Source of the DNA: Formosa sp030427735
Lineage (GTDB): Bacteria; Bacteroidota; Bacteroidia; Flavobacteriales; Flavobacteriaceae
Direction: 5' to 3'
Length of the DNA: 64,000 nucleotides
Assembly (NCBI RefSeq): GCF_051200825.1
Contig: NZ_CP195158.1
Coordinates: 3,100,001-3,164,000 of the forward strand
The translations under genes and the position numbers were made by a program. The first letter of the stretch is position 1. Every line of letters starts with the position of its first letter. Shown piece after piece: positions 8,577 through 18,289 of the stretch. A model generated the notes under the pieces. It did not search any database, was not told the origin of the DNA, and worked only from the letters and a program-made list of their open reading frames with translations.

Positions 8577-9329
8577 TTACTTCTTAAACCATTGTGGAAT
8601 TTTAGACAAGTTCTTAGAGCAAACTACCAATGCTGGACTACCTATATTGTTCCCTTTTACAGCCATGTAATCTTCTCGCGTTTTTAACCAAATATTCTTC
8701 AGGCTTCTGTTACTAGCGCCACCAACTCGCATTTTTGTTACAACCTCAGGTAAATATAAGAATGTTAAATCCTTATCTTTAAATATACGTAGCATCAAAT
8801 CGTAATCTGCGGCAATTTTAAATTTCAAATTAAACTGGCCGTGTTTTTTATAAACATTTTGCTTTAAAAACAAGGTAGGATGTGCCGGCATCCACCCCTC
8901 CTTTAAGAGTTTTTCAGAAAACGGTTTACTCTTCCAATTTCTAACAATCGTATCAGATTCACTCGATATGTAATGCAAATCGCCATAAACGCCATCTACA
9001 TTAGAATTTTGAAAAGCAGCAACAATATGACTGATAGTTTGGGTTGAATTGAAATAATCGTCGGAATGTAAAAATCCAATAATATCCCCTGTAGCTTTTT
9101 GGATGCCTTTATTCAATGCATCATAAATACCTTTATCCGGTTCAGAAATACAGATGATATTTTTATTTTGAGTTTGTGCAGCTTCCACTTTTGGCAAAGT
9201 GCCATCTGAAGAAGCACCATCGATAATGATATACTCAATATCTTGATAATCTTGCGACAAAACCGATTGCAAACAATCGCCTATGGTTTTCTCACTATTG
9301 TAAGTTGCTGTTATAATTGAAACTTTCAT
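8577..9329 (-). CDS. Glycosyltransferase family 2
   Basis: 250 residues, cytosolic or membrane-associated, GT-A fold. The nucleotide-sugar binding N-terminus is typical (MKVSIITATYNSEKTIGDCL, QDIEYIIIDGASSDGT), with the metal-binding region GFLHSDDYF as the DxD-like site and a later DYDLMLRIF segment. It resembles WcaA/WbbD-like transferases of capsule clusters. It adds one sugar to the lipid-linked repeat unit; donor and linkage cannot be predicted. Confidence 0.9.
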   Translation of the reverse strand: MKVSIITATYNSEKTIGDCLQSVLSQDYQDIEYIIIDGASSDGTLPKVEAAQTQNKNIICISEPDKGIYDALNKGIQKATGDIIGFLHSDDYFNSTQTISHIVAAFQNSNVDGVYGDLHYISSESDTIVRNWKSKPFSEKLLKEGWMPAHPTLFLKQNVYKKHGQFNLKFKIAADYDLMLRIFKDKDLTFLYLPEVVTKMRVGGASNRSLKNIWLKTREDYMAVKGNNIGSPALVVCSKNLSKIPQWFKK

Positions 9330-9417
9330 ACTCTTTTCACTTCTAAATTCTGAATACCTGATTCACCTATTTTAAGCACTCAAAAAACACGTATCTAAAC
9401 AGTCTATTCGCTTTATT

Positions 9418-9987
9418 CTATTTTCTATTTTTTAAATCCGTACGACTAATTTCTCGTTTCCTTACCAACATCGCTGGATTCCCTTGATAAATGCCATAAG
9501 CTTCCATGTTTTTGGTAGCGACAGATTGCACTGTCAAAATAGCGTGAGATTCAACATGTACACCTGGACAAACTACCGATTTTGCGCCAATCCAAGCCCC
9601 GTCTTCAATGGTTATCTTACCGACAATGAGATCGAAAGTCGATTTTTTATAATTATGATTGCCACAAAGCAACATCGCTTCTTGTGAAAGGCAAACGTTT
9701 TTTCCAATAGTTACTTGAGCCAAATTATCTATCCATACCTTTTCGCCAATCCAAGTATAATCGTCTATGGATAATAACCACGGATATTTAATATTAACAC
9801 CTGGCTTAATCACCACGCCCTGCCCAATTTTCGCTCCAAAAAGCTTTAACAACACCACTTTTAACTTTGAAACAGGATTCAACGGATTAATAAAAAACAA
9901 CGCATTAACGAAATACCAAAGCAAAACTTTTAGTTTCCCGCCTGGTTTATACCAACTATTATTATAAGTAGATAAATCTGTTTTCAC
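9418..9987 (-). CDS. WcaF-like O-acetyltransferase (left-handed beta-helix)
   Basis: 189 residues with a GTG start (9985-9987); the next codons KTDLSTYNNSWYKPGGK match the usual start of the WcaF group of putative colanic-acid acetyltransferases. Hexapeptide repeats begin at GAKIGQGVVIKPGVNI and continue through IGKNVCLSQEA, IEDGAWIGAKSVVCPGV and VESHAILTVQSV, with a helix-breaking HNYK loop containing the likely catalytic His. It would transfer an acetyl group from acetyl-CoA to a sugar of the polymer. It overlaps no other gene. Confidence 0.85.
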   Translation of the reverse strand: MKTDLSTYNNSWYKPGGKLKVLLWYFVNALFFINPLNPVSKLKVVLLKLFGAKIGQGVVIKPGVNIKYPWLLSIDDYTWIGEKVWIDNLAQVTIGKNVCLSQEAMLLCGNHNYKKSTFDLIVGKITIEDGAWIGAKSVVCPGVHVESHAILTVQSVATKNMEAYGIYQGNPAMLVRKREISRTDLKNRK

Positions 9988-10033
9988 TCTATATTAGTTC
10001 TTAAACTTCTTCTATTTTCATTAATTCTTATCC

Positions 10034-11125
10034 TCAGACTTTTGCAACATTTGCAGTTAATTGTTTTTTATCATAGTCAAAATATTTCTTAAGTTTTAAA
10101 AAGGAGGATTCAAAAAGATAAAAACTAATAATTGACAATAAAAATGAACAAGTAATCCCCACAATAAATCTCAAGAAAACGTTTTCTATTTCAAAATAAT
10201 GTTCACAAAATTTATATGCCAAAGGGTGGTAAACATACAGGCCATAACTAATTTTCCCGGTAAATAAGAAAAATTTAGTCCTTAAAATTTTATTTACAAA
10301 ATGCTCTTCTTTTAAACACAACAACATGCCTATTAAAGAAAAATAGATTCCTGATAACAATAAAAATTTAAATGTTTGAATATAAATATCTCCGGTGCCT
10401 GTAAAAATAGTCCACATCATTATGGTTGGAACTATCAAGCTCAATAGTAAAACAGAAAACTTTTTAGCTGTTCTCTTCTTAAAGCCACATTCAATTTCTA
10501 TAATTGCTAATAATGCACCAATCGCTAAGGAATCAAACCTTGTAAAGGTAAAATAAAAAACTTGATACCCTTCAGAAAGCATATACCACCTTAATACTAA
10601 AGCTACTATAATAATTCCAGAGATTATTTTGATCAGATTTTTATTTGAAAATAGATAGACAACAAATGGCCAAAATAAATAAAAATGCTCCTCTACAGCT
10701 AAAGACCAAAAATGACTAGGTCCAATTGCATCCCAGTTAAAGGTCGAAGCAAAATTTTGCAAATAAGTATAATAATACAACTGCTGATGTAATTCTGGTA
10801 TTTTAGTACCAAAAAAAATTGGTGCGATATAGTACGATATGAACAGAAATAAATAATATAGCGGAAATATTCTTAGTGTCCTTCTTAAATAAAAATTTTT
10901 AAAAAATCCTTCTGTATTCTTAGTAGCTATTAAAATCCTTGTTATCAAAAACCCAGATAGTACAAAAAACAAAGTGACTCCTGTTTGACCAAAAACTGAA
11001 ACTTTGGTCAAAAAACCTAACAAACCTCCTTTAGATTCAATTCCTATAAAGAAATGAAAAAACATCACCATTAAAGCTGCAATAGCTCTAATACCATCAA
11101 GATTTTTATAATACGTTAATTTCAT
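10034..11125 (-). CDS. Acyltransferase 3 family membrane O-acyltransferase (OafA-like)
   Basis: 363 residues, about ten membrane helices. The N-terminus has the signature LDGIRAIAALMVMFFHF with the catalytic His of the AT3 family, followed by the conserved RRTLRIFPLYYLFL (R-x-x-R type motif) and HFWSLAVEEHFYLFWPF. No C-terminal SGNH domain is attached. Such enzymes acylate (often acetylate) sugars of lipopolysaccharide, capsule or exopolysaccharide on the periplasmic face. Confidence 0.9.
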   Translation of the reverse strand: MKLTYYKNLDGIRAIAALMVMFFHFFIGIESKGGLLGFLTKVSVFGQTGVTLFFVLSGFLITRILIATKNTEGFFKNFYLRRTLRIFPLYYLFLFISYYIAPIFFGTKIPELHQQLYYYTYLQNFASTFNWDAIGPSHFWSLAVEEHFYLFWPFVVYLFSNKNLIKIISGIIIVALVLRWYMLSEGYQVFYFTFTRFDSLAIGALLAIIEIECGFKKRTAKKFSVLLLSLIVPTIMMWTIFTGTGDIYIQTFKFLLLSGIYFSLIGMLLCLKEEHFVNKILRTKFFLFTGKISYGLYVYHPLAYKFCEHYFEIENVFLRFIVGITCSFLLSIISFYLFESSFLKLKKYFDYDKKQLTANVAKV

Positions 11126-11442
11126 TTTATTTTACCCTTGTATATTATATATTTCTATTCATAGAAAATTCTTTTCAAAACTTAATGTTTCCTATCTCCT
11201 TTGGTTCTGTAATTTAAATGGTTTTGTCCTGCTATAAAATCAATCTAAAAATCCTGTTATTTATTCAAATTCAAAACTGTTTCCAAAAGCCAATTCCAAC
11301 AAAATAACCCAATCTCACAATTCAAATAGAAATCTTAAAAATACTTAACTAACTATTATTTAACAATCTGAACAGCCATTATTATAATTGTAGAACTCCG
11401 ATAAAATTCATTCTCTCACTATGATTAAATAAAAACCAAAAA
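11126..11442. other. Intergenic gap inside the polysaccharide locus
   Basis: 317 bp of about 75% A+T between the acyltransferase and the decarboxylase gene. No TAnnTTTG box on the minus strand, no stem-loop with T-run and no short reading frame worth naming. It may be a scar of gene loss. Confidence 0.5.
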
Positions 11443-12384
11443 TTAAGCTTTCAGCAAATTATCAAAATATGCTATAGTTTTCACCAACCCTTCTTCTAAC
11501 TGCACTTTAGGCTCCCAACCGTTTAATTCTTTTTTTGCTAAATCGATAACAGGTTTACGCTGCATGGGGTCGTCTTTTGGCAATGGTAAATGAATCAATT
11601 TCGATTTAGAATTAGTTAATTTCAAAATTTTCTCTGCCAATTCTATCATGGTAAATTCTCCTGGGTTTCCAATATTTACAGGTCCCATAAAACCGTCACG
11701 ACTATTCATCATTCTAATCGTACCTTCAACCAAATCGTCTACATACTGAAACGAACGGGTTTGTGTACCATCTCCAAAAATGGTAATGTCTTCACCTTTC
11801 AACGCTTGAACAATAAAATTAGAAACTACACGCCCGTCATTAGGATTCATGTTTGGGCCATAAGTATTAAAAATTCTAATAATCTTAACAGCAACTTGAT
11901 TTTGAATATGATAATCCATAAACAAAGTCTCTGCACAACGTTTACCTTCGTCGTAACACGAGCGCAGGCCAATTGGGTTTACATTGCCCCAGTAACTTTC
12001 TGGTTGTGGATGCACAGCAGGATCGCCATACACTTCACTTGTAGATGCTTGTAAAATTTTCGCCTTAACTCGTTTGGCCAAACCTAACATATTAATAGCC
12101 CCCATAACTGACGTTTTAATCGTTTTAATAGGATTATATTGATAATGTACAGGCGATGCCGGACAAGCCATATTATAAATTTCATCTACCTCTATCATAT
12201 AAGGCTCCGTAACATCATGTCTCACCAATTCGAAATAATGATGATCCATTAAATGCTCGATATTCTTTTTACTTCCAGTAAAATAGTTATCCAAACAAAT
12301 AACTTCATTACCTTCCTTTAATAAACGTTCGCATAAATGCGATCCAACAAAACCAGCTCCTCCAGTGATTAATATGCGTTTCAT
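11443..12384 (-). CDS. UDP-glucuronate decarboxylase (UDP-xylose synthase)
   Basis: 313 residues, extended short-chain dehydrogenase/reductase. The Rossmann motif is GGAGFVGSHLCERL. The UXS-specific features are the NYFTGSKKNI region, MACPASPVHYQ, the ASTSEVYGDP serine/threonine site, the catalytic SCYDEGKR (Y-x-x-x-K with the Glu typical of decarboxylases) and IIRIFNTYGPNM. It converts UDP-glucuronate to UDP-xylose with an internal NAD cycle. UDP-glucuronate is supplied by the ugd gene of the same locus. Confidence 0.92.
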   Translation of the reverse strand: MKRILITGGAGFVGSHLCERLLKEGNEVICLDNYFTGSKKNIEHLMDHHYFELVRHDVTEPYMIEVDEIYNMACPASPVHYQYNPIKTIKTSVMGAINMLGLAKRVKAKILQASTSEVYGDPAVHPQPESYWGNVNPIGLRSCYDEGKRCAETLFMDYHIQNQVAVKIIRIFNTYGPNMNPNDGRVVSNFIVQALKGEDITIFGDGTQTRSFQYVDDLVEGTIRMMNSRDGFMGPVNIGNPGEFTMIELAEKILKLTNSKSKLIHLPLPKDDPMQRKPVIDLAKKELNGWEPKVQLEEGLVKTIAYFDNLLKA

Positions 12385-12403
12385 TTTTTATTTTTTATTT
12401 CCT

Positions 12404-13546
12404 TTATTTAAATAATTGTCTATTAGCCTCTAAAACCTCTGGATTATCACAAAAGGCTTTGGCATATCTAAAAGCATTAAAAGACCATTTTTTATATTCT
12501 TCTGCATCCATATTTATAGCATAATTCAAAGCGTTTTGAATTTGCTCAGGATTAGTTAATGCTACGTCCCAACCAATCTGCTTATCTTCCAACTGCTGCC
12601 AAGGAGTTTGGTCTGAAATCAACACAGGACATCCAGCTGATAATCCTTCCAAAATAGCATGACCAAAATTCTCTCCTTCAGATAACAGCACAAGAAATTC
12701 GTAAGCCTTTAGAGTTTCAGGAATATTCTCCCCATCGATAACGCCCTTATGTTGCACATTAATAGTACTTGGCAAACTATTAATGATACCCAGACACGAT
12801 TCCCAATATTCACTATCGTAAATTGGTCCGTACAAATCTAATTGTATTTTTTTATTTTGTACGTATTTCAGTGCATTCAATATATGATGCGTTCCCTTTT
12901 CTTTAGAAATTCTAGCTATACTTACCATTGATACTTCTCCTGAAACTTTGTAACGCTCTTTAACTGTTTCCGACAGTATCCTTGGCAAGTTAGCCGCTAT
13001 TTTAACCTGACTTTGACCTGTAATAGTTTTTATATAATCTGCTTCAGTTAAATTTGTAGCATGAAATGTTATATTCTTATAAAGCCCTAATACTTTAGCC
13101 AGCTTTAAAAACAATTGTTTTCTATGCTTTTTAACTGAAAATGCTTGAGGGTTTAGCATACCTCGTGCCGCAACAATTACAGGTTTATTGGTTTTCTTTA
13201 AATAAAATAAGGGCAATATTGAAAAATATAACGAATATATACCATTAACATACCCATAATCAAAATTTGTACTGGCAATAACCTTTTTAATTGTCTCTTT
13301 ATTTAATTGATCATTAGACACATAATACACCTTAGTGTTTTTAGACCATTGATTCCACGTATTTGACTTAATACTTGTATAGGGTTGTGTTTCGCAATAA
13401 TCTGTATCTCGCGTTACTATATAAAACTCGAATTCGTTTTCGAAATGCGTAATTAAATTTGCGTACGATCGCACTGGCCCTCCAGATCGGGTTCCTGGTA
13501 AAAACCAGTCTATAAAAATTAATACTTTAGCTTTATTACTTTTCAA
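12404..13546 (-). CDS. Glycosyltransferase family 4
   Basis: 380 residues, GT-B fold. The start appears to be TTG (13544-13546): KAKVLIFIDWFLPGTRSGGP follows at once and no ATG is available in the N-terminal domain. The C-terminal donor domain holds SIARISKEKGTHHILNAL and the E-x7-E type region EFLVLLSEGENFGHAILEGL, followed by AGCPVLISDQTPW. It adds a sugar with retention of configuration. It stands between the UDP-xylose synthase and another GT4. Confidence 0.88.
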   Translation of the reverse strand: MKSNKAKVLIFIDWFLPGTRSGGPVRSYANLITHFENEFEFYIVTRDTDYCETQPYTSIKSNTWNQWSKNTKVYYVSNDQLNKETIKKVIASTNFDYGYVNGIYSLYFSILPLFYLKKTNKPVIVAARGMLNPQAFSVKKHRKQLFLKLAKVLGLYKNITFHATNLTEADYIKTITGQSQVKIAANLPRILSETVKERYKVSGEVSMVSIARISKEKGTHHILNALKYVQNKKIQLDLYGPIYDSEYWESCLGIINSLPSTINVQHKGVIDGENIPETLKAYEFLVLLSEGENFGHAILEGLSAGCPVLISDQTPWQQLEDKQIGWDVALTNPEQIQNALNYAINMDAEEYKKWSFNAFRYAKAFCDNPEVLEANRQLFK

Positions 13547-13559
13547 ATTCTAGCCTTAT

Positions 13560-14537
13560 TTAAATGGATTTATATAAATCCTGATATTGTTTTGCAATAA
13601 TTTCTAATTGAAATCGCTTAATATTTTCTTTTCCTTGGTCTATTAGAGTTCCTCTAAATTCAGCATTATCAATTACTCGTTGAACGCCATCCCGAATTGA
13701 CTTTACATCATACGGATCGACCAAACAAGCACTATTATTAGCAACCTCTTTCATAGCTCCTAAACCTGATGTAACTACTGGTCGCCCAATAGCTTGAGCT
13801 TCTATTATAGGCATTCCAAATCCTTCATAAGTAGAAGCAAATAATACCAAATCTGAATCTTGATAGGCTTTCACTATGGAATCATACGGCACATGAAACA
13901 CATTGATAAATTCTAAATTATATTTCTTTAGCAAATCACTTTGCTTTTCGGTGAGTTTACCAACAATATACAATTTACATGTTACCCCCTGTAAAGCTTC
14001 AAAAGTACGTTCTAAATTTTTATTTGGTTTAGTCCCTATTAATAAAATTTGAGGAGAAGTGGTATTAAAAGTTTCAGGAGTATAATTTAGTTTCGAATTT
14101 ACGGGGTTGGGAATTACAACAATCTTTTGTATTGCGAAGGGAATAATTTTAGACAGTTCCTTTTTAGTGAATTCTGAAATCACTGTAATTTTCTTTACAA
14201 ATATAGCTGGCAACCAAAACCAAAACAACTTAATGTATAATTGTTTTAACACATTCCCTTGAAATGCAGAGCCAATGTCATGTATAGTTAAAATCGTCTT
14301 CTTCCCTGTAACTAAAGCCATATAATGCACATCGCCTGTAATGTGATATACCGTTTCTTTTTCTTTCGAGAAAGCCTTTAAATTTTTTAAAATCGTATTA
14401 GGCGAACCTCCAGAAAACGGTACGCTCGTAACCTTAATAAGGTTATCTGTTACCAGTGCTGCCTTTATACTATAAAACAATTCCTCAATACTATTGAATT
14501 GTTGTAAACGTTTTCTAAAAATATAGTTGACTTTCAT
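13560..14537 (-). CDS. Glycosyltransferase family 4
   Basis: 325 residues, GT-B fold. N-terminal acceptor domain with KKTILTIHDIG and KKITVISEFTKKEL; C-terminal donor domain with NPVNSKLN, ILLIGTKPNKNLERTFEAL and the family motif LVLFASTYEGFGMPIIEAQAI, which includes the E-x7-E glutamates. It resembles transferases of the WbdA/mannosyltransferase-like group, but the donor is uncertain. It starts 1 bp after the end of the polymerase gene, so the two are translationally linked. Confidence 0.9.
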   Translation of the reverse strand: MKVNYIFRKRLQQFNSIEELFYSIKAALVTDNLIKVTSVPFSGGSPNTILKNLKAFSKEKETVYHITGDVHYMALVTGKKTILTIHDIGSAFQGNVLKQLYIKLFWFWLPAIFVKKITVISEFTKKELSKIIPFAIQKIVVIPNPVNSKLNYTPETFNTTSPQILLIGTKPNKNLERTFEALQGVTCKLYIVGKLTEKQSDLLKKYNLEFINVFHVPYDSIVKAYQDSDLVLFASTYEGFGMPIIEAQAIGRPVVTSGLGAMKEVANNSACLVDPYDVKSIRDGVQRVIDNAEFRGTLIDQGKENIKRFQLEIIAKQYQDLYKSI

Positions 14538-14538
14538 T

Positions 14539-15942
14539 TTACGCAGTTACTCGAAAAAAACGATCAAATTGTTTATATAATATATTTCTTACAAAAAAAA
14601 CAGGAATTAAATAGGTTATAAACTTCCCCATTACTTTCATCATATTAAAACTATATATACTTATTAAGAAATAAAAAGGAGCGATAAAAATAATAGCCCA
14701 AAACATATTTTTTGATTTATTAGCAAACAATACAACTGCATAGCCAAAAATGGCTCCCAAAAACATTAAAAAAGGAAACATATACAAAGGACCAAAATCA
14801 ATATAGGCATCCGTCATATAACCAATACTATGCGATGCTTTTCCATCTCCGGCCAACCCCAACATGGTGTATTTATTTGTATGCTCGGAATCATCTATAA
14901 TTCCCTTGTCAGGAAAAAATATCCGCGGCTTAAAATAAAACAATACAGATTCTTTAAATATCGCTCCATTTTCATGAGGCAGAACGCTAGGCACATTATC
15001 TAAAGTAATGGAGAAAAACTCGATATAACTGATTCGGTCTAATAAATCATCTGTAGCATCTTCTAACTTTTCTGCATCTAGTCCCTCCAATAACTCAATC
15101 ATTTTATTAACAGCTTCTCCCTGTGAAACTACAACTTTCTGACCTCCCCCGCCTGAAAGATATTCCCTATAATCGAATTTTACAGCGGTCCAAACTAAGC
15201 CTAAACACAAAGTAGCTACACCAAGAATGGACAGTTTTAATAATTTAGTGCCATCAATTTTATACAGAACACTTAAAACGCCAATTGCTGTTACAATAAT
15301 AATATCTTTAAACGATGAAAAATAACCTGTAAAACCAATTAAAATTTCTGCTGCTATTACCAAATACAAAAGTTTTAAATCTCTTTTATAATAATTAGCA
15401 TAAATAAATGCCCAAATGAATACACCCCACTTTAGTTTCGAAAACGCCTCTAAAACGGTATTAATACCGGGGATAAACCGTTTTAATACAAATAAGAATG
15501 TAAAGCCAAATGTAAGCACTAAATAGGCAATTAAAATTTTTCTTACAGAGTAGCTCGGATCTATAATATCGTCTATTGTAATATTAGATAATTTTTTCCT
15601 TGTTGCTAAATACAAGCCTAGACTAAAACATATCAATCCAATATTACTAATCGTATTTGCATCATACAACCTATAAATATTTTGATAAAAACTGAACTGT
15701 TCGTCTAACCTTAACCCAATAATATTACCATATACTATTTTTATATTTATAGCTAACCATTGGAATGCTAAGGCAAAAAACAAAATACAATAAATCGGAT
15801 TCCGCAATTTAAAAAACAGACTTATTATTACACCCAATGCTAAAAAAGCCAACATACTCGACATAAAATGTGGCCCCATTATAGCACCTATTAGCCATGG
15901 CACCGCCAAAATTCCAATAATTTTAGACGCTTCTTTATTCAA
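14539..15942 (-). CDS. Multi-pass membrane protein, probable Wzy-type polysaccharide polymerase
   Basis: 467 residues with about a dozen hydrophobic helices and one larger hydrophilic loop (about residues 260-350: GGGGQKVVVSQGEAVNKMIE ... SYIEFFSITLDNVPSVLPHE ... PRIFFPDK). This topology, and its position among glycosyltransferases next to wza/wzc, fits an O-antigen/exopolysaccharide polymerase, which links undecaprenyl-bound repeat units in the periplasm. Sequence conservation in this class is very low, so the name rests on topology and context. The start appears to be TTG (15940-15942), giving NKEASKIIGILAVPWL. It is the only polymerase candidate in the locus. Confidence 0.7.
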   Translation of the reverse strand: MNKEASKIIGILAVPWLIGAIMGPHFMSSMLAFLALGVIISLFFKLRNPIYCILFFALAFQWLAINIKIVYGNIIGLRLDEQFSFYQNIYRLYDANTISNIGLICFSLGLYLATRKKLSNITIDDIIDPSYSVRKILIAYLVLTFGFTFLFVLKRFIPGINTVLEAFSKLKWGVFIWAFIYANYYKRDLKLLYLVIAAEILIGFTGYFSSFKDIIIVTAIGVLSVLYKIDGTKLLKLSILGVATLCLGLVWTAVKFDYREYLSGGGGQKVVVSQGEAVNKMIELLEGLDAEKLEDATDDLLDRISYIEFFSITLDNVPSVLPHENGAIFKESVLFYFKPRIFFPDKGIIDDSEHTNKYTMLGLAGDGKASHSIGYMTDAYIDFGPLYMFPFLMFLGAIFGYAVVLFANKSKNMFWAIIFIAPFYFLISIYSFNMMKVMGKFITYLIPVFFVRNILYKQFDRFFRVTA

Positions 15943-16056
15943 TTTACTTGAGTTCTATTTATTTTTTCTGTTCGTAATTTTAATTTAATGCTCACCGTTC
16001 TTGTTTTAAAAAATATAACAAGGCGTATTACGCTCCAGCTCTTGTTTTTTTAAATG

Positions 16057-17235
16057 TTAATCTTTAATTATACGTATCATATTATCAAAAGATTCTTTCA
16101 CAAGCTGTATTTGCTTGTCTCTTGATTGTTTTAACAATTCTTTATCCACATTTATAATTTCGTTGAAGTTGTTCAAAATATTGTTTATCTTAAAAGTTTT
16201 GTTTAATGGTTCAACGGACCATGTTTTTAAATACTGATTCAACTTAGTAACTTCAATGCCCATATAAGGTACATTATAGCTCATTGCTGTAATAGCTCCA
16301 TGCAAACTAGTACCAATATACATTCGAGAATTTGCTATTAAAAACATAGTGTCCCAAATTGATGGATGGTCTATATAAAATGATTGTGTTTCGAGCATAG
16401 CATGAATATCCTGTAATGGCACATGATCTTCATGTTTGTTTGCTCTCCCTATTGGACATAAACATATTTTTAAGTTAAATTTTTCAGAGATACTTTTTAG
16501 GATTTGAGCTAACTCTGTCTCTTTACCTCTAGCCAAAGTCCTATTTATTTGGAAAAACACATAAGACTGTTCCTGGGCAAATTTACTAACACTAGAACTA
16601 ATCATTGTTTTTAATGTATCCAAAGGATAAAATTCAGACATAATAATTGCAGAATCTGGAACTAATTTGACAGCTTCATACTGTTTTTTAATTGAATTAC
16701 AAACAATTTCATCTCTAACCGAAAAATAATCCCCAAAAAGAGATCCATCAAATAAATTTGCAAATTTATGGTAATTAGTTCCTCCTACCGAATTATATAA
16801 TAGCGCTTTTAAATTTTGGAAATCGGATTTTTTAATTACAAAAGGCCAATCTGATTTTCCCCCTAATAAGTATTTTGCTAACTTATTTCTATTAAAAAGT
16901 CGGCTTGTTACTCTCCCCCCTTTCATAAGTACCTTCCCAGGGTGATCTAAAGCCAATAAAACAGATGCCCATTGCGCTGTTAAAACATCGCCTCCAGCGA
17001 CTATAAGAACAGACGAATCTCCTTTCATCGATTCGTATAAATCACTTATCCTTTTTGTTTTTAAGGCTCCATAACTACTTAAATCAGATTCTAAAATAGC
17101 ATATATATTTATAGAATATTTTTCATTATCAAGATTATCTTTTAAAAAATTTTGTAAAATAATAGGAAATAATAAATCGCCATAGTTATGGCGATCATAA
17201 GCTCCCAAAATATTAATTGCAGTATTAATAGACAT
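16057..17235 (-). CDS. Polysaccharide pyruvyl transferase family protein (first copy)
   Basis: 392 residues. The N-terminus shows the family pattern NILGAYDRHNYGDLLFP (G-x-x-x-x-N-x-G-D), then VLIVAGGDVL; the C-terminal half has the hallmark YIGTSLHGAITAMSYNVPYM (S-x-H-x-x-I/A). Members such as CsaB and WcaK move a ketal pyruvate from PEP onto a hexose, giving acidic pyruvylated polymers. Some family members act as glycosyltransferases instead. A second family member lies at 29799-30827. Confidence 0.85.
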   Translation of the reverse strand: MSINTAINILGAYDRHNYGDLLFPIILQNFLKDNLDNEKYSINIYAILESDLSSYGALKTKRISDLYESMKGDSSVLIVAGGDVLTAQWASVLLALDHPGKVLMKGGRVTSRLFNRNKLAKYLLGGKSDWPFVIKKSDFQNLKALLYNSVGGTNYHKFANLFDGSLFGDYFSVRDEIVCNSIKKQYEAVKLVPDSAIIMSEFYPLDTLKTMISSSVSKFAQEQSYVFFQINRTLARGKETELAQILKSISEKFNLKICLCPIGRANKHEDHVPLQDIHAMLETQSFYIDHPSIWDTMFLIANSRMYIGTSLHGAITAMSYNVPYMGIEVTKLNQYLKTWSVEPLNKTFKINNILNNFNEIINVDKELLKQSRDKQIQLVKESFDNMIRIIKD

Positions 17236-17308
17236 AAGTTTAATTTATTGTTAATAGTAAAATTATTACTGTCTGCACTTGCAAATAGCCTGACTTTTTT
17301 GTTTCATA

Positions 17309-18286
17309 TTAAGCAAATGCTTTATTGTAATACAACCAGTGTAAAAAAGGTTTATCTTGTTTGATTATACGCAACCCTTTTAAAAAACCATATCGGAGAT
17401 AAAACCCCGGCACACTACTATATTTTTTAATCACTTTTAAAAATGCTTTGGCTTCCTGAGAATCTCCAGAACGTAATAAATTTAAATACAGTCCAAAGTA
17501 TTGATTATACACGCGCCATAACAAACCGCGTTCTAAATACTTTTTTTTATCCTTTGGAACACGTGACATAAATGTTTTAATAATCTCATCATTTTCCTGA
17601 ATGCGGTAAATCCACATTCTTGGGTTTCGACTTAGTTGTCCCGTATGACGTCTTAACTGTATCAAGTGCTTTTGTATAATGCCTACTGGTAATGTATCCG
17701 TTATGCGACACCAAAACTCGAAATCGCCGGAATATTTTAAATCTTCTCTAAAATAACCATAGTGCTCAAAAACAGTTTTCCTAATGGATACATTAGCTAT
17801 ATTTCCAGGAACACTACCTACAAGAATGGAGGTTAAATCATGAGTTAAAGAACTCATTGTTTCATTTTTACCAATAGGCATTTTCTCTATCAGTTTTCCA
17901 TATTCATCAATCACCTCAACACGGCTAAAAGCATAAGCAATATCTGGATTTTCTTTATGAAACTTCACCGTTTCAGATAAACAATTAGGCATCATGATAT
18001 CATCTTGGGACCATAAATGTATAATACTTCCCTTGGCTTGCTTTATTAAAAAATTAAGATTTCCGAAAAGCCCCAAATTTTGAGGGTGATGAAATACTCT
18101 TAATCTAGAATCTTTTACACTATCTAAATAAACTTTAGTAGCTTCATCTGTAGGGCAATCGTTTCCAACTAAAACTTCAAAAGTAACATCGTTCTGATTT
18201 AGTAATGATTCCAATGACTGTTTCATTAATGGCATGCCCTTATAAGTAGGCATCACCACAGAAATATCGATAGTTTGATCTTTCAT
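17309..18286 (-). CDS. Glycosyltransferase family 2
   Basis: 325 residues, GT-A fold. N-terminal signature ISVVMPTYKGMPLMKQSLES, FEVLVGNDCPTDEATK, NLGLFGNLNFLIKQAKG and the metal-binding WSQDDIMMP. A later FEFWCRIT segment is the usual ED/FD-x-x-x-x-x motif region. It adds one residue of the repeat unit. It ends close to the pyruvyltransferase gene and its ATG follows the GT4 stop by 3 bp. Confidence 0.9.
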   Translation of the reverse strand: MKDQTIDISVVMPTYKGMPLMKQSLESLLNQNDVTFEVLVGNDCPTDEATKVYLDSVKDSRLRVFHHPQNLGLFGNLNFLIKQAKGSIIHLWSQDDIMMPNCLSETVKFHKENPDIAYAFSRVEVIDEYGKLIEKMPIGKNETMSSLTHDLTSILVGSVPGNIANVSIRKTVFEHYGYFREDLKYSGDFEFWCRITDTLPVGIIQKHLIQLRRHTGQLSRNPRMWIYRIQENDEIIKTFMSRVPKDKKKYLERGLLWRVYNQYFGLYLNLLRSGDSQEAKAFLKVIKKYSSVPGFYLRYGFLKGLRIIKQDKPFLHWLYYNKAFA

Positions 18287-18289
18287 AGC